Source of the DNA: an uncultured Muribaculaceae bacterium
GTDB taxonomy: Bacteria; Bacteroidota; Bacteroidia; Bacteroidales; Muribaculaceae
DNA length: 64,000 bases
Direction of reading: 5' to 3'
NCBI GenBank assembly: GCA_944321725.1
Contig: CALUMI010000006.1
Span: 1-64,000, forward strand
Below, in pieces: positions 46,594-55,888 of the stretch. Made by a program: the position numbers and the translations under genes. Position 1 is the first letter of the stretch. Each line of letters begins with the position of its first letter. A model generated the notes under the pieces. The model was not told the origin of the DNA and did not search any database. It saw only the letters and a program-made list of their open reading frames with translations.

Positions 46594-47454
46594 TCAATTT
46601 TGTTTGTCAGCCCGGGCGAAACGCCATAATCCTTGCATGTCGCGTGACAGTTCGATGCTCCCGTAGCCGTAGTGTTTTAATAATTCCGTGATTTCATCAG
46701 GAAAACGGCTGTTAATCTCAAAGTAGATTCTTCCGCCGTTTTTTAAAGCCGATTTGCCGTAATTCGACAAAGCTCTGTAAAATTTCAGAGGGTCATTGTC
46801 GGGTACAAATAATGCTGTTTGCGGCTCGTAGTCGAGCACATTCTTGTCCATTTGCCTTTTTTCGCTTTCCGCGATGTAAGGCGGGTTGCTGACAATGATG
46901 TCGTATGCGTTTTGCGCCGCGGGCATGTCGGTAATGTCGCATTTGTGGAAGTTGACTTTGGCTTTTAGCGTTTGTGCGTTGCGCCGTGCCACGTCAAGAG
47001 CGTTCTCTGAGATGTCGATTGCGTCTACTGTAGGAAATTTCATCGCCAAAGCCAAAGAAATGGCTATGCACCCGCTTCCTGTCCCGGCATCAAGCACTTT
47101 AAGGTCGGATTCTTTGTTCTCGTCGATTATCATGTCGACAAGCTCTTCTGTTTCCGGGCGAGGAATAAGGACAGACCCGTCCACATAAAAATTGTGTCCG
47201 TGAAAATATGTGTTGTTGAATATATATTGTATGGGACGGCGGTCGAGCAGTTCGATGACTACTTTATTTATTTTTTCGACAATAAAATCCGGCAAAACAG
47301 TATCTTTGCGGAGAAGAATGTCGACAGTGTCATAGTGCAACAGTTGGCGGAATATGATTTTCACAAAACCGTCGATTTCGCCTTGAGGGTATGCCGGTGA
47401 CAAAGATTTCTTTATCTCGCGTATCGATTGCTCCAATGTCTGTTGTGCGTTCAT
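46594..47454 (-). CDS. prmC: Release-factor glutamine methyltransferase PrmC
   Basis: A 286-residue SAM-dependent enzyme that methylates the glutamine of the GGQ motif of release factors RF1 and RF2. The N-terminal helical domain is followed by the methyltransferase domain: LIPRPETEELVD, the SAM site VLDAGTGSGCIAISLAL, and the catalytic IVSNPPYIAESE motif. The start at 47454 (MNAQQTLEQS) lies 31 bases from the divergent ribD start. A perfect -7 box sits only 5 bases upstream of the ATG, so the mRNA may be leaderless. Confidence 0.94.
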   Translation of the reverse strand: MNAQQTLEQSIREIKKSLSPAYPQGEIDGFVKIIFRQLLHYDTVDILLRKDTVLPDFIVEKINKVVIELLDRRPIQYIFNNTYFHGHNFYVDGSVLIPRPETEELVDMIIDENKESDLKVLDAGTGSGCIAISLALAMKFPTVDAIDISENALDVARRNAQTLKAKVNFHKCDITDMPAAQNAYDIIVSNPPYIAESEKRQMDKNVLDYEPQTALFVPDNDPLKFYRALSNYGKSALKNGGRIYFEINSRFPDEITELLKHYGYGSIELSRDMQGLWRFARADKQN

Positions 47455-47459
47455 GAACT

Positions 47460-47467
47460 CAAAGATA
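47460..47467 (-). promoter_or_regulatory. -7 box TATCTTTG almost touching the prmC start
   Basis: An exact TAnnTTTG match on the minus strand, 5 bases from the ATG. Transcription would begin close to the A of the start codon. No clear -33 element is seen. Confidence 0.4.
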
Positions 47468-47485
47468 AGAAAATTATCATAATAA

Positions 47486-48547
47486 ATGGAAATAAAGGAA
47501 AAATATATGTTGCGGGCCTTGCAACTTGCGAAACTCGGCGAAGGCAATGTGTCGCCTAATCCTATGGTTGGCGCGGTTGTGGTTGCCGGCGGCAGAATAA
47601 TAGGAGAGGGGTTTCACCGCCGGTACGGTGAGGCTCACGCGGAGGTCAACGCGATAGGCTCTGTTGCGGATTCTGATTTGTGTCTGCTGAAAGACTCGAC
47701 ATTGTATGTCACTCTTGAGCCGTGCTCGCATTATGGAAAAACTCCTCCTTGCAGCCGGCTGATTATTGACAGGCAAATACCGCGTGTCGTTGTGGGGTGT
47801 ATGGATCCTTTTAAGGCTGTCAGCGGCAGAGGTGTGAAAATGCTGCGTGAGGCCGGGTGCGACGTAGTGACAGGAGTGCTTGAGGACGAATGCCGTAAAT
47901 TGAATGAAAAATTCATGACTGCCCATACGTTACACCGCCCGTATATATTGCTGAAATGGGCGGAGAGCAGCGACGGATATATTGACAAGCCGCGCACAGC
48001 CGGTCAGTCGCCTGTGAAATTTTCCACTGCGGTCACTAATGCCGTTGTCCATAAGTTGCGCTCGGAATACGACGCTGTCATGGTCGGTTCGCGGACTGTT
48101 GTGGCAGACAATCCGTTGCTGACGGTGAGAAAATGGTATGGCAGGAATCCTGTGAGGATTGTGCTCGACCGTGGGCATGTGGTTGATTCCGGCAGCAGGA
48201 TATTTTCCGGAGATTCGCAAACCATTGTCTTTACAAAGGGGAGCAAGCACCGTCCGTGTGAAGTGGTGATTCCCGACGAAGAGAGTGACGTGCTTGGCTT
48301 TGTCTGCTCATATCTGTATGGACAGGGGATAACATCTCTGTTGGTTGAGGGAGGCTCTGTGCTGTTGCAAAATTTCATTGATGAAAATTTATGGGACGAG
48401 ATAAGAGTGGAGCGGAGTACGCTGACTTTGGGCGATGGAGTGCGCGCGCCGTTGCTCCCTTATGGATTGTATTGCGGGTCGGAGCGGCTTGACGGTAATG
48501 AAATAGTGCGGATAAAAAACCATAAAACAGGAAAATTGGCGATATAA
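47486..48547 (+). CDS. ribD: Bifunctional riboflavin biosynthesis deaminase/reductase RibD
   Basis: A 353-residue enzyme for the second and third steps of riboflavin synthesis. The N-terminal zinc deaminase domain has HAE (His51, Glu53) and the two cysteines of PCSHYGKTPPC (Cys80, Cys89), with NPMVGAVVV near the start. The C-terminal NADPH-dependent reductase domain (from about 150) has LLKWAESSDGYID, VGSRTVVADNPLLTVR and LLVEGGSVLLQNFI. No FMN riboswitch is visible in the 31-base divergent gap. It is transcribed alone. Confidence 0.94.
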   Translation: MEIKEKYMLRALQLAKLGEGNVSPNPMVGAVVVAGGRIIGEGFHRRYGEAHAEVNAIGSVADSDLCLLKDSTLYVTLEPCSHYGKTPPCSRLIIDRQIPRVVVGCMDPFKAVSGRGVKMLREAGCDVVTGVLEDECRKLNEKFMTAHTLHRPYILLKWAESSDGYIDKPRTAGQSPVKFSTAVTNAVVHKLRSEYDAVMVGSRTVVADNPLLTVRKWYGRNPVRIVLDRGHVVDSGSRIFSGDSQTIVFTKGSKHRPCEVVIPDEESDVLGFVCSYLYGQGITSLLVEGGSVLLQNFIDENLWDEIRVERSTLTLGDGVRAPLLPYGLYCGSERLDGNEIVRIKNHKTGKLAI

Positions 48548-48685
48548 TGCAGCGATTAATCGTATTTGCGTTTCAGTTTGATTGATAACAGCTAATTTTA
48601 TGGCGGCAAATGATTGGCGGCGGTCATTTTTGCTTTAGTTTGACTGTTTAACATTAATTCTTTTTACTCGTTTATAAATTAGTTA

Positions 48686-48693
48686 TAAATTTG
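48686..48693 (+). promoter_or_regulatory. -7 box TAAATTTG before the DUF6242 gene
   Basis: An exact match 26 bases before the ATG. A T-run at 48660-48665, about 20 bases upstream, may serve as the -33 element. Confidence 0.55.
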
Positions 48694-48718
48694 CACTTTA
48701 AATTAAAGCAGGTATAGA

Positions 48719-50248
48719 ATGAAGAAAATAATTCCAATATATGCGGCGCTTACAGTGCTGGCGCTATTTATGTCGATGTCGTGTAATGATGCTACCGAAG
48801 GTGATGACGAGCCGATTGTGCTGTCGTCGAACACGTTGGTGTCGGCTTTCTCGTTGACTGAGAATGATTCTGTCATAGCCGATCTTGACTCGTTGCATTT
48901 TACAATCGATGTCGACAATCGCCTTATCTATAACGCGGATTCTTTGCCTAAGGGCACCAAGATAAATCGCTTGGTGGCGAACATATCTTTTTATTCCACT
49001 TCATCTACCGGTACAATTCGCATATCAGGAGCGTCGACAATGGAGGATACCACTTATACATATAACAGTTCGGCAAACGACAGTATCGATTTCACGGGAA
49101 ATGTGTATCTGACTGTGAATGCCGCAGATGGAATATCGTCAAGAGAATACCGTTTGCAGGTAAATGTGCATCAAATGGAGTCGGACTCGTTGTATTGGAA
49201 CAGGTTGTCGCGCCGAAATTTACCGGCAAGATCCTCTGAATTGGTAAATCAAAAGACTGTACAAAAGGGTGACGCTCTTTTCTGCCTTGTTGAGGAGGAA
49301 AAAGGATATACCATCTCATCTACGTCCGACCCATATTCAAACGATTGGGACATATCGGCTGTGGAGTTCGGTTTCACGCCTGTTGTCGGCAGCTTTGCGG
49401 CTACTGACGGCGCGCTGTACATACTTTCGGATGAAAATAATCTTTACACATCGGCCGACGGTGGCGCGACATGGACAGACACAGGCAAAAGCTGTTATTC
49501 GCTTATAGGAGGATATGAAAGCATGCTGCTTTGCGTAAGCGAGGAGAATGGAGTTTTCTATCATGACATATATGAGCCGGGTGCGGATCATTCACGCTAT
49601 GAGATTGAGGATGATTTTCCCATAAGCGGATTCTCACAATGCGTGCGGCTTGCCAATGAATGGAGCTTGGGCGAACAAGTGCTGTTTATAGGCGGCACTA
49701 TGAGTGACGGGCGGCCTAACGGATGCGTTTGGGGCTTTGACGGCTCTAATTGGGGCAAGATAAGCCGTATTCCAATTCCGGCACTGTCGGGAGTCACGTT
49801 GATACACTATTACTATTTTACGGGCTCTTATTATGACGTGCGGCAATATCCTGTCTGGCTTGCGATAGGAGGGCGTGACGGCGATGGCAATGTGACCGAC
49901 AACGTATATATCTCTTACGACAACGGTGTGACTTGGTCGCTTGGCGATGAGCTGCTGCAACTGCCTGATTACATCGCGCCGTTTTTCAATGCGCAGGCTT
50001 TTGTCTACAATACTACCATGCGGCAAACGAGAGCGCTTGCCACAGAATGGGAATCAATGCCGTCCAAAAAATTGCCTTTCTGGTGGACTGTCGCTGGCAA
50101 TATGGCTCAAACGAGAGCCGTTACCGACGCTACCGAGTGGGAATGTCCTTACATTTATATGTTCGGAGGCATAAACGCCAATGGCATGCTGATGAACAAT
50201 GTTTGGAGAGGAGTGGTCAACAGACTTACTTTCAAGCCTGTGGTTTAA
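48719..50248 (+). CDS. DUF6242-type beta-propeller lipoprotein
   Basis: A 509-residue exported protein: lipobox LFMSMSC (about Cys22) followed by NDATEGDDEP. Residues about 25-150 form a beta domain (LVSAFSLTENDSVIADLDSL, VNAADGISSREYRLQVNVHQ) of the DUF6242 N-terminal type. The rest has Kelch/BNR-like blades (YTSADGGATWTDTGKS, YISYDNGVTWSLGDELLQLP, YIYMFGGINANGMLMNNVW). Function is unknown; such lipoproteins are common in the Bacteroidales envelope. It is followed after 73 bases by the DUF6089-uppS-bamA cluster. Confidence 0.82.
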   Translation: MKKIIPIYAALTVLALFMSMSCNDATEGDDEPIVLSSNTLVSAFSLTENDSVIADLDSLHFTIDVDNRLIYNADSLPKGTKINRLVANISFYSTSSTGTIRISGASTMEDTTYTYNSSANDSIDFTGNVYLTVNAADGISSREYRLQVNVHQMESDSLYWNRLSRRNLPARSSELVNQKTVQKGDALFCLVEEEKGYTISSTSDPYSNDWDISAVEFGFTPVVGSFAATDGALYILSDENNLYTSADGGATWTDTGKSCYSLIGGYESMLLCVSEENGVFYHDIYEPGADHSRYEIEDDFPISGFSQCVRLANEWSLGEQVLFIGGTMSDGRPNGCVWGFDGSNWGKISRIPIPALSGVTLIHYYYFTGSYYDVRQYPVWLAIGGRDGDGNVTDNVYISYDNGVTWSLGDELLQLPDYIAPFFNAQAFVYNTTMRQTRALATEWESMPSKKLPFWWTVAGNMAQTRAVTDATEWECPYIYMFGGINANGMLMNNVWRGVVNRLTFKPVV

Positions 50249-50321
50249 AAACATGCCCGGTAGTTTTGACGATGGTATACTTAATGAGGCCTTTTATCGT
50301 TTTATATAAAAAATATGATTT

Positions 50322-51008
50322 ATGCGTATATCGGTCATAAGATATAGAGAACGGTTAAAGGCGATTGTTTTGGCAATAGTATTCATAATGCCGGAGTGCA
50401 TCGTTGGACAGGACTATCGGTTTGAGGCAGGAGGCGGATTGGGCATTGGCGGATATCTTGGAGATGTCAACCAGAGCAATGTGTTGAAAAATCCGGGTTT
50501 TGGCGGAGAGGCTTTTTTTAGGTACCTCATAAATAAGAGATTTGCGGTGAAAGCTGGGCTTTCAACGTCGGGCATAAGTGGAAATACCGCTGATTTCGAC
50601 AATAAGTTTCCTGACGGCGCACAGTATTCGTTCTCCGCAAGGTATTACGACGCGGCAGTTGCCTTTGAGTTCAATTTCCTGAATTTCGGGATGAACGACG
50701 ACTATCGCAAGCTGAAAAGAATTTCGCCGTATCTTTCTTTGGGAATAGGCGGCGCTTATTCGAGCTGCAAGGCTTTTGCGCTTAACATACCGATAGGTTT
50801 TGGCGCAAAATATAAGATAAGCCGCCGGTGGAATTTGGGGCTTGAAATGCGTGCCCGGATGATGCTTGGCGACAAAATCGACGGATTGACGGATTTGCGG
50901 GGTATGAAAAGCTCGTTTATGAAGAATACCGACTGGTGTCCGACGCTGATGCTGTCTGTTTCCTACGAATTTGGAGAGATTTGCAAAGTATGCCACTATG
51001 TCGATTAA
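50322..51008 (+). CDS. DUF6089 outer-membrane beta-barrel protein
   Basis: A 228-residue exported protein with a signal peptide (about 1-28, ends ECIVGQ). An OmpW/opacity-like eight-strand barrel pattern follows: YRFEAGGGLGIGGYLGDVNQ, FRYLINKRFAVKAGLSTSGI, PYLSLGIGGAYSS, WNLGLEMRARMMLGDKIDGL and LMLSVSYEF near the end. DUF6089 proteins sit next to uppS and bamA in many Bacteroidales, as here (uppS 19 bases downstream), suggesting a role in outer-membrane biogenesis. That role is inference. Confidence 0.83.
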   Translation: MRISVIRYRERLKAIVLAIVFIMPECIVGQDYRFEAGGGLGIGGYLGDVNQSNVLKNPGFGGEAFFRYLINKRFAVKAGLSTSGISGNTADFDNKFPDGAQYSFSARYYDAAVAFEFNFLNFGMNDDYRKLKRISPYLSLGIGGAYSSCKAFALNIPIGFGAKYKISRRWNLGLEMRARMMLGDKIDGLTDLRGMKSSFMKNTDWCPTLMLSVSYEFGEICKVCHYVD

Positions 51009-51027
51009 AAAATGAATGATTGGCTGT

Positions 51028-51783
51028 ATGTCATTAGAAGATAGTATAAAACAAATAAGTGCCAAACGGCTTCCGGTGCATGTCGCTATGATTATGGACG
51101 GAAACGGACGGTGGGCAAAGCAACGTGGCCTTGACCGCTCTATGGGGCATATAGAAGGTGTTAAAGCCGTGAGAAGGGTGACGGAAATCGCTTCGGATCT
51201 CGGCATAAAATACCTTACGCTTTACACTTTCTCGACCGAAAACTGGAATCGTCCGAAAGAAGAGGTCGAGGCATTGATGCACCTTATCGCCATTGCCATT
51301 GAGAAAGAAACCCCCGACCTCGTGAAAAACAACGTGAGGCTAAGGATTATAGGCGATATAGGCAGAATACCGGAATACTCTTTGGAACGTTTGCAAAATT
51401 GCGAGAACGCCACTTCCATGTGCTCGGGGTTGACGTTGGTGCTTGCCATAAGCTATTCTTCGCGTTGGGAAATTATCCGCGCGATACGAAATATAGCCGC
51501 AGATGTGGCCGATGGAAGAATCAGCCCGGACGACATCGATGAGCAGATGGTTGACGACAATCTGACCACTGCCGGCATACCCGACCCTGATTTGCTGGTC
51601 AGGACAGGCGGCGACTATAGGATAAGCAATTATCTGTTGTGGCAGATTGCGTATTCAGAATTGTATTTTTCGGAAAAATATTGGCCGGATTTCTCTAAGG
51701 AAGATTTCTGTGATGCTGTCCGGCAATATCAGTCGAGAGAGAGGCGTTTTGGAAAAACGAGCGAACAGGTACAAGATAATTAA
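51028..51783 (+). CDS. uppS: Isoprenyl transferase (undecaprenyl diphosphate synthase)
   Basis: A 251-residue cis-prenyltransferase that makes the C55 lipid carrier for peptidoglycan and surface polysaccharides. Motifs: HVAMIMDGNGRWAKQRGLDR (catalytic Asp in MDGN), GHIEGVKAVRR, LTLYTFSTENWNRPKEEV, and DLLVRTGGDYRISNYLLWQIAYSEL. The start at 51028 (MSLEDSI) fits family length; an in-frame ATG at 51016 would add four residues. bamA follows after 18 bases. Confidence 0.95.
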   Translation: MSLEDSIKQISAKRLPVHVAMIMDGNGRWAKQRGLDRSMGHIEGVKAVRRVTEIASDLGIKYLTLYTFSTENWNRPKEEVEALMHLIAIAIEKETPDLVKNNVRLRIIGDIGRIPEYSLERLQNCENATSMCSGLTLVLAISYSSRWEIIRAIRNIAADVADGRISPDDIDEQMVDDNLTTAGIPDPDLLVRTGGDYRISNYLLWQIAYSELYFSEKYWPDFSKEDFCDAVRQYQSRERRFGKTSEQVQDN

Positions 51784-51801
51784 CGATAATAAATTATAAA
51801 A

Positions 51802-54435
51802 ATGAGATATAAACTTCTACTCATCCTGATTTCATTGACTGTTGTGTTTGGCAACCGCTTGAAGGCTGCCGAACAGAACGATACGATTTATAATCCGAAT
51901 ATTGTGTTTACGGGTATGCCGAAAAAATATGAGATAGCGGGTATCCGTGTCACCGGACTGCAGAATTATGAGGATTATATAGTGATCGGATATTCAGGTT
52001 TGGCTGTAGGTGATGTAATTGAGATACCGGGTGACGATATAACCAACGCCGCAAAGCGTTTTTGGAGGCAGGGCCTGTTCTCGAAGATACAGATTCGTGT
52101 CGAAAAAATTTGTGGTGACAAGGCTTGGCTGCTTTTCGACCTTCGTCAGCAGCCCCGCATCTCGCAGATTAATTACCACGGCGTGAAAAAAGGTGAGAGG
52201 GAGGACATAGAAGAGCGTCTGAACCTTATGATTGGAAACCAGATTACGCAAAATATCGTTAACCGTGCCGAAGAAATCATTTCGGCATATTTTAAGCAGA
52301 AAGGTTTCAGCAATGTGGAGGTGGATGTGAGGCAGACACCTGATCTCAGCCATGAGAATGAGATGATTGTCGATATCGTTATCGACAAGAATGAAAAAAT
52401 AAAAGTCCATAAAATCTATATCACCGGCAACAGTGTGCTTTCCGACAAAAAGTTGCAGCGTGTGATGAAGAAAACCAATGAAAAGAAGAGGCTTGTCAAT
52501 TTGTTCAGGCAAAAGAAGTTTGTTGACAAAGATTTTGAGAATGACCTTGACTTGATTATCAAGAAATATAACGAATTGGGTTATCGTGACGCCAAGATAT
52601 TGAAAGACAGTGTGGCACGCTATAACGACAAATACGTCGATGTGTTTATTGAGCTTGAGGAGGGTAGACAATACTTCATATCCGACATCACATGGGCGGG
52701 CAATACCATCTATCCGTCGTCGATGCTCGACAACATACTCGGTATGAAGAAAGGTGATGTATATAACCAGACGCTTCTCAATAAGCGCACGCTTGAGGAC
52801 GATGACGCTGTGGCCAACTTGTATATGAACCAAGGTTATCTGTTCTTCCAGCTGATTCCTATCGAGTCGAAGATAGAAGGCGATTCTATCGCTTTGGAGA
52901 TGAGAATAATGGAGGGACCGCAGGCGCGTATTAACAATATTGTGATTAACGGCAATGACAGGTTGTATGAAAAAGTCATACGCCGTGAATTGCGTGTGCG
53001 TCCTGGCGATTTGTTCTCAAAAGACGCTTTGCAGCGTTCAGCCCGTGAAATTGCGCAGACAGGCCATTTCGACCCGGAATCGATGGACATACGTCCGGAG
53101 CCTAACACCGAAAACGGTACTGTGGATCTGATATTTAATCTTACATCGAAAAACAGCGATCAAGTGGAGCTTTCTGCCGGTTGGGGACAGACGGGTATAA
53201 TCGGTAAGGTGGCTTTGAAATTCACCAATTTCTCCATAAAGAATCTGTTTAATCCGAAGTCGTATAAAGGTATCATACCGCAAGGCGAGGGGCAGACGTT
53301 CTCTATCAGCGCGCAAACCAATGCCAAGTATTATCAGGCATATAGCTTGTCGTTCCTCGACCCGTGGTTTGGCGGAAAACGCCCGAACTCATTGTCGGTG
53401 TCGGCCTACTATTCGCGTCAGACCGGTGTGAACTCCAGCTTCTATAACGATAATTATTATAATGGTATGCTGTACAATAATTTCGGTAATTATTGGGGTA
53501 CGGGATACTATCCGAGCTACTACAGCGACTATTACCAGAACAGTATCGAGAATGCTTATGACCGCAACAAGTACTTGCAGATGGCAGGCATCGCAATAGG
53601 TTTCGGAAAACGTCTTAATTGGCCGGACAACTATTTTACGTTCCAGGCTCAGTTGTCGTATAATTGGTATCATCTGAAGAATTGGGAATATTTGTATTAC
53701 ATGAACAATGGTACGTCTAACGCCTTTGTGCTCGGGCTTTCGTTTGCCCGCAACAGTATCGACAACCCGATATACACACGTAGCGGTAGCCAATTCTCTT
53801 TGGATTTGAGCCTTACGCCTCCGGTGTCGCTGTTCTCCAACAAAAATTGGAAAGCGTTGTCGGAAGCCGGAACTCAGCAGGCAAAAGAGGAGATGTACCG
53901 GTGGATAGAATATTGGAAATTGAAATTCAAGGCCCGTACTTACACCCCGCTGACCGACCCTGACGGAAAATGGACGCTTGTGCTTATGACCCGTGCCGAC
54001 ATCGGTTTGCTCGGGAGCTATAACAAATATTTGAAATCTCCGTTCGAAACTTTTTATGTCGGTGGCGACGGCATGTCGGGAAGCTACGGATACGCGCAGG
54101 AAACGATTGCTTTGCGCGGTTATGACAACGGAGCGTTTACCCCGTGGACCAAAGACGGGTATGCTTACACACGGTTCTGCATGGAGCTGCACTTCCCGTT
54201 CATGTTGCAGCCTACAACCACTATCTACGGGCTTGCTTTCTTGGAGGGCGGTAACGCTTGGAACGACATGAAGGATTTCTCACCTTTCAATCTGAAGCGT
54301 TCTGCCGGTGCCGGAGTGCGTATTTATCTGCCTATGGTCGGTATGATGGGTATCGACTGGGCTTATGGTTTCGACGAGGTGTTCGGGCAAAAAGGCGGCA
54401 GCCACTTCCATTTCATACTTGGTCAAGAATTCTAA
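51802..54435 (+). CDS. bamA: Outer-membrane protein assembly factor BamA
   Basis: An 877-residue outer-membrane insertase. Signal peptide about 1-22. Five POTRA domains span about 45-440 (first with YEIAGIRVTGLQNYEDYIVI; later KIKVHKIYITGNSVLSDKKL, GPQARINNIVINGNDRLYEK). The Omp85 barrel follows, with the VRGYD-equivalent motif read here as IALRGYDNGAF and the ending GMMGIDWAYGFDEVFG ... HFHFILGQEF. An unusual tyrosine/asparagine-rich insertion lies at about residues 545-590 (YNDNYYNGMLYNNFGNYWG...). The terminal phenylalanine is typical. Two skp genes follow, a conserved order. Confidence 0.96.
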   Translation: MRYKLLLILISLTVVFGNRLKAAEQNDTIYNPNIVFTGMPKKYEIAGIRVTGLQNYEDYIVIGYSGLAVGDVIEIPGDDITNAAKRFWRQGLFSKIQIRVEKICGDKAWLLFDLRQQPRISQINYHGVKKGEREDIEERLNLMIGNQITQNIVNRAEEIISAYFKQKGFSNVEVDVRQTPDLSHENEMIVDIVIDKNEKIKVHKIYITGNSVLSDKKLQRVMKKTNEKKRLVNLFRQKKFVDKDFENDLDLIIKKYNELGYRDAKILKDSVARYNDKYVDVFIELEEGRQYFISDITWAGNTIYPSSMLDNILGMKKGDVYNQTLLNKRTLEDDDAVANLYMNQGYLFFQLIPIESKIEGDSIALEMRIMEGPQARINNIVINGNDRLYEKVIRRELRVRPGDLFSKDALQRSAREIAQTGHFDPESMDIRPEPNTENGTVDLIFNLTSKNSDQVELSAGWGQTGIIGKVALKFTNFSIKNLFNPKSYKGIIPQGEGQTFSISAQTNAKYYQAYSLSFLDPWFGGKRPNSLSVSAYYSRQTGVNSSFYNDNYYNGMLYNNFGNYWGTGYYPSYYSDYYQNSIENAYDRNKYLQMAGIAIGFGKRLNWPDNYFTFQAQLSYNWYHLKNWEYLYYMNNGTSNAFVLGLSFARNSIDNPIYTRSGSQFSLDLSLTPPVSLFSNKNWKALSEAGTQQAKEEMYRWIEYWKLKFKARTYTPLTDPDGKWTLVLMTRADIGLLGSYNKYLKSPFETFYVGGDGMSGSYGYAQETIALRGYDNGAFTPWTKDGYAYTRFCMELHFPFMLQPTTTIYGLAFLEGGNAWNDMKDFSPFNLKRSAGAGVRIYLPMVGMMGIDWAYGFDEVFGQKGGSHFHFILGQEF

Positions 54436-54513
54436 AAAAGCGATAATTATGCTTTAGCGGATAAACTATGTGGATTAATTTGTGTCATATATCTGAACAA
54501 TAAATTTTTAACT

Positions 54514-55032
54514 ATGAAGAGAATTATTATAATGGCAGCGTTTGCCGCTTTATTTTCATTCGGGGCTTACGCGCAAAAATACGCGTTGGTCGACATGGAG
54601 TATATCCTGAAGAATATTCCGCAATACGAAATGGCAAACGAGCAGCTCAATCAAGTGTCGTTGCGTTGGCAGAAAGAGGTGGAAACCAAGACTAAAGAGG
54701 CTGAAACGCTTTATAAAAACTATCAGAGCGACATGGTGTTTCTGACAGATGAGCAAAAGACCAAGAAAGAGGAGGAGATAGTTGCCAAAGAAAAAGAGGC
54801 GGCAGAGCTTCAGGCTAAATATTTCGGGCCGCAAGGCGAGTTGTACAAGAAAAGACAGTCGCTTATGGAGCCTATTCAGAACGACATATATGAGGCTGTG
54901 AAAAAAGTGTCGGATGAGAAAGGATATCAGGTGATTTTCGACCGCGCATCGTCGGCAGGTATTGTTTTTGCCTCTCCGAGAATCGACATAAGCAATGAAG
55001 TCCTGTCTAAATTGGGATATTCAAAGGATTAA
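54514..55032 (+). CDS. OmpH/Skp family periplasmic chaperone (first copy)
   Basis: A 172-residue exported protein. Signal peptide about 1-20 (FAALFSFGAYA), then KYALVDMEYILKNIPQYEMAN. A long alpha-helical hairpin follows, rich in K, E and Q (residues about 45-115, EVETKTKEAETLYKNYQ and KKEEEIVAKEKEAAELQAKY). The small beta body closes with VSDEKGYQVIFDRASSAGIV and FASPRIDISNEVLSKL. Skp trimers hold unfolded outer-membrane proteins for the BAM complex. It lies 78 bases after bamA, and a second copy follows at once. Confidence 0.92.
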   Translation: MKRIIIMAAFAALFSFGAYAQKYALVDMEYILKNIPQYEMANEQLNQVSLRWQKEVETKTKEAETLYKNYQSDMVFLTDEQKTKKEEEIVAKEKEAAELQAKYFGPQGELYKKRQSLMEPIQNDIYEAVKKVSDEKGYQVIFDRASSAGIVFASPRIDISNEVLSKLGYSKD

Positions 55033-55043
55033 TATTATCTTTG
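55011..55043 (+). promoter_or_regulatory. Internal promoter for the second Skp gene
   Basis: ATTG (55011-55014), 21 bases, then TATCTTTG (55036-55043), an exact -7 match. It overlaps the last codons of the first skp gene. The ATG is 37 bases further on. Confidence 0.6.
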
Positions 55044-55080
55044 CACACAGAGAAAATAAATTAAAAAACTATAAACAAAG

Positions 55081-55656
55081 ATGTTAAAAAAAGTATTATT
55101 AGCGGCAGCATTGGTTGTACCGATGTGTTTGTCTGCCCAATCGAAATTCGGATACGTAAATTCTACTGAGATTTTCGACCTTATGCCGGAAAAAGCTACT
55201 GCTGAGGCCTCTTTGCAGGAAGTGGGGAAGAAATACGACACTGAATTTAAGGCTTTGCAGGATGAGTTTAATAAAAAATTCGGTGAATATCAGGCTCTTG
55301 CCCAAGACACACCGGCCTCTATAAAGGAGCGCCGCGAGCAGGAACTTCAGGAGCTGCAAACAAAAATACAGAATTTCCAACAAGTGGCCGGACAGGATTT
55401 GCAGCGTCAGCAGCAAGTGCTGCTTGCTCCTATACAGGAAAAGATACGCACAGCAATACAGGCGGTAGGCGCGGAGAACGGTTTTACTTTTATTTTTGAC
55501 AATTCGATTCCGACAATCGTGTATCAGGGGGCTGACGCTGTTAACGTGACACCTCTCGTGAAAGCGAAACTTAATTTGAAAGACGCTCCGGCGGCTTCAA
55601 CTGCAGGCGCGGCATCTGATACTTCTGCAGCGGCCGCTACAACCACGACGAAATAA
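55081..55656 (+). CDS. OmpH/Skp family periplasmic chaperone (second copy)
   Basis: A 191-residue exported protein, paralogue of the preceding gene. Signal peptide about 1-19 (LVVPMCLSAQ), then SKFGYVNSTEIFDLMPEKATAE. A helical hairpin covers about 40-115, then the beta body with ENGFTFIFDNSIPTIVYQGA. The C-terminus carries an extra alanine/threonine-rich tail (ASTAGAASDTSAAAATTTTK) absent from the first copy. It has a predicted promoter of its own and is closed by a strong terminator. Confidence 0.92.
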   Translation: MLKKVLLAAALVVPMCLSAQSKFGYVNSTEIFDLMPEKATAEASLQEVGKKYDTEFKALQDEFNKKFGEYQALAQDTPASIKERREQELQELQTKIQNFQQVAGQDLQRQQQVLLAPIQEKIRTAIQAVGAENGFTFIFDNSIPTIVYQGADAVNVTPLVKAKLNLKDAPAASTAGAASDTSAAAATTTTK

Positions 55657-55680
55657 AAATTGCGAAATAGATTATATCCA

Positions 55681-55711
55681 ACGGCTGAGGCATTCCCTCA
55701 GCCGTTTTTTT
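55681..55711 (+). terminator. Rho-independent terminator after skp
   Basis: A perfect 10-bp stem ACGGCTGAGG / CCTCAGCCGT with a 5-base loop, then seven T. Confidence 0.94.
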
Positions 55712-55853
55712 GTCATTATACCTTAGCAGTTGGGATATCTTTTTGACTATATGAGAGGGCATCGTTGAGGCTCTGCTTACATAGAGATTGCATGTGGATA
55801 GGCTATGCCTATGCCCTGCTATAAAAAACTTGTTGATAAAAATTCGAAAAATG

Positions 55854-55884
55854 TTTGCCGGTTCGGAAAAAGTATGTACCTTTG
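55854..55884 (+). promoter_or_regulatory. Strong promoter of the SRP RNA
   Basis: TTTG (55854-55857), 19 bases, then TACCTTTG (55877-55884). Both boxes are perfect. Transcription is predicted to start near 55889-55891. Confidence 0.85.
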
Positions 55885-55888
55885 CAGC

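Noticed and set aside
47455..47485. FMN riboswitch before ribD
   Set aside because: The divergent gap is only 31 bases, too short for the conserved FMN element.
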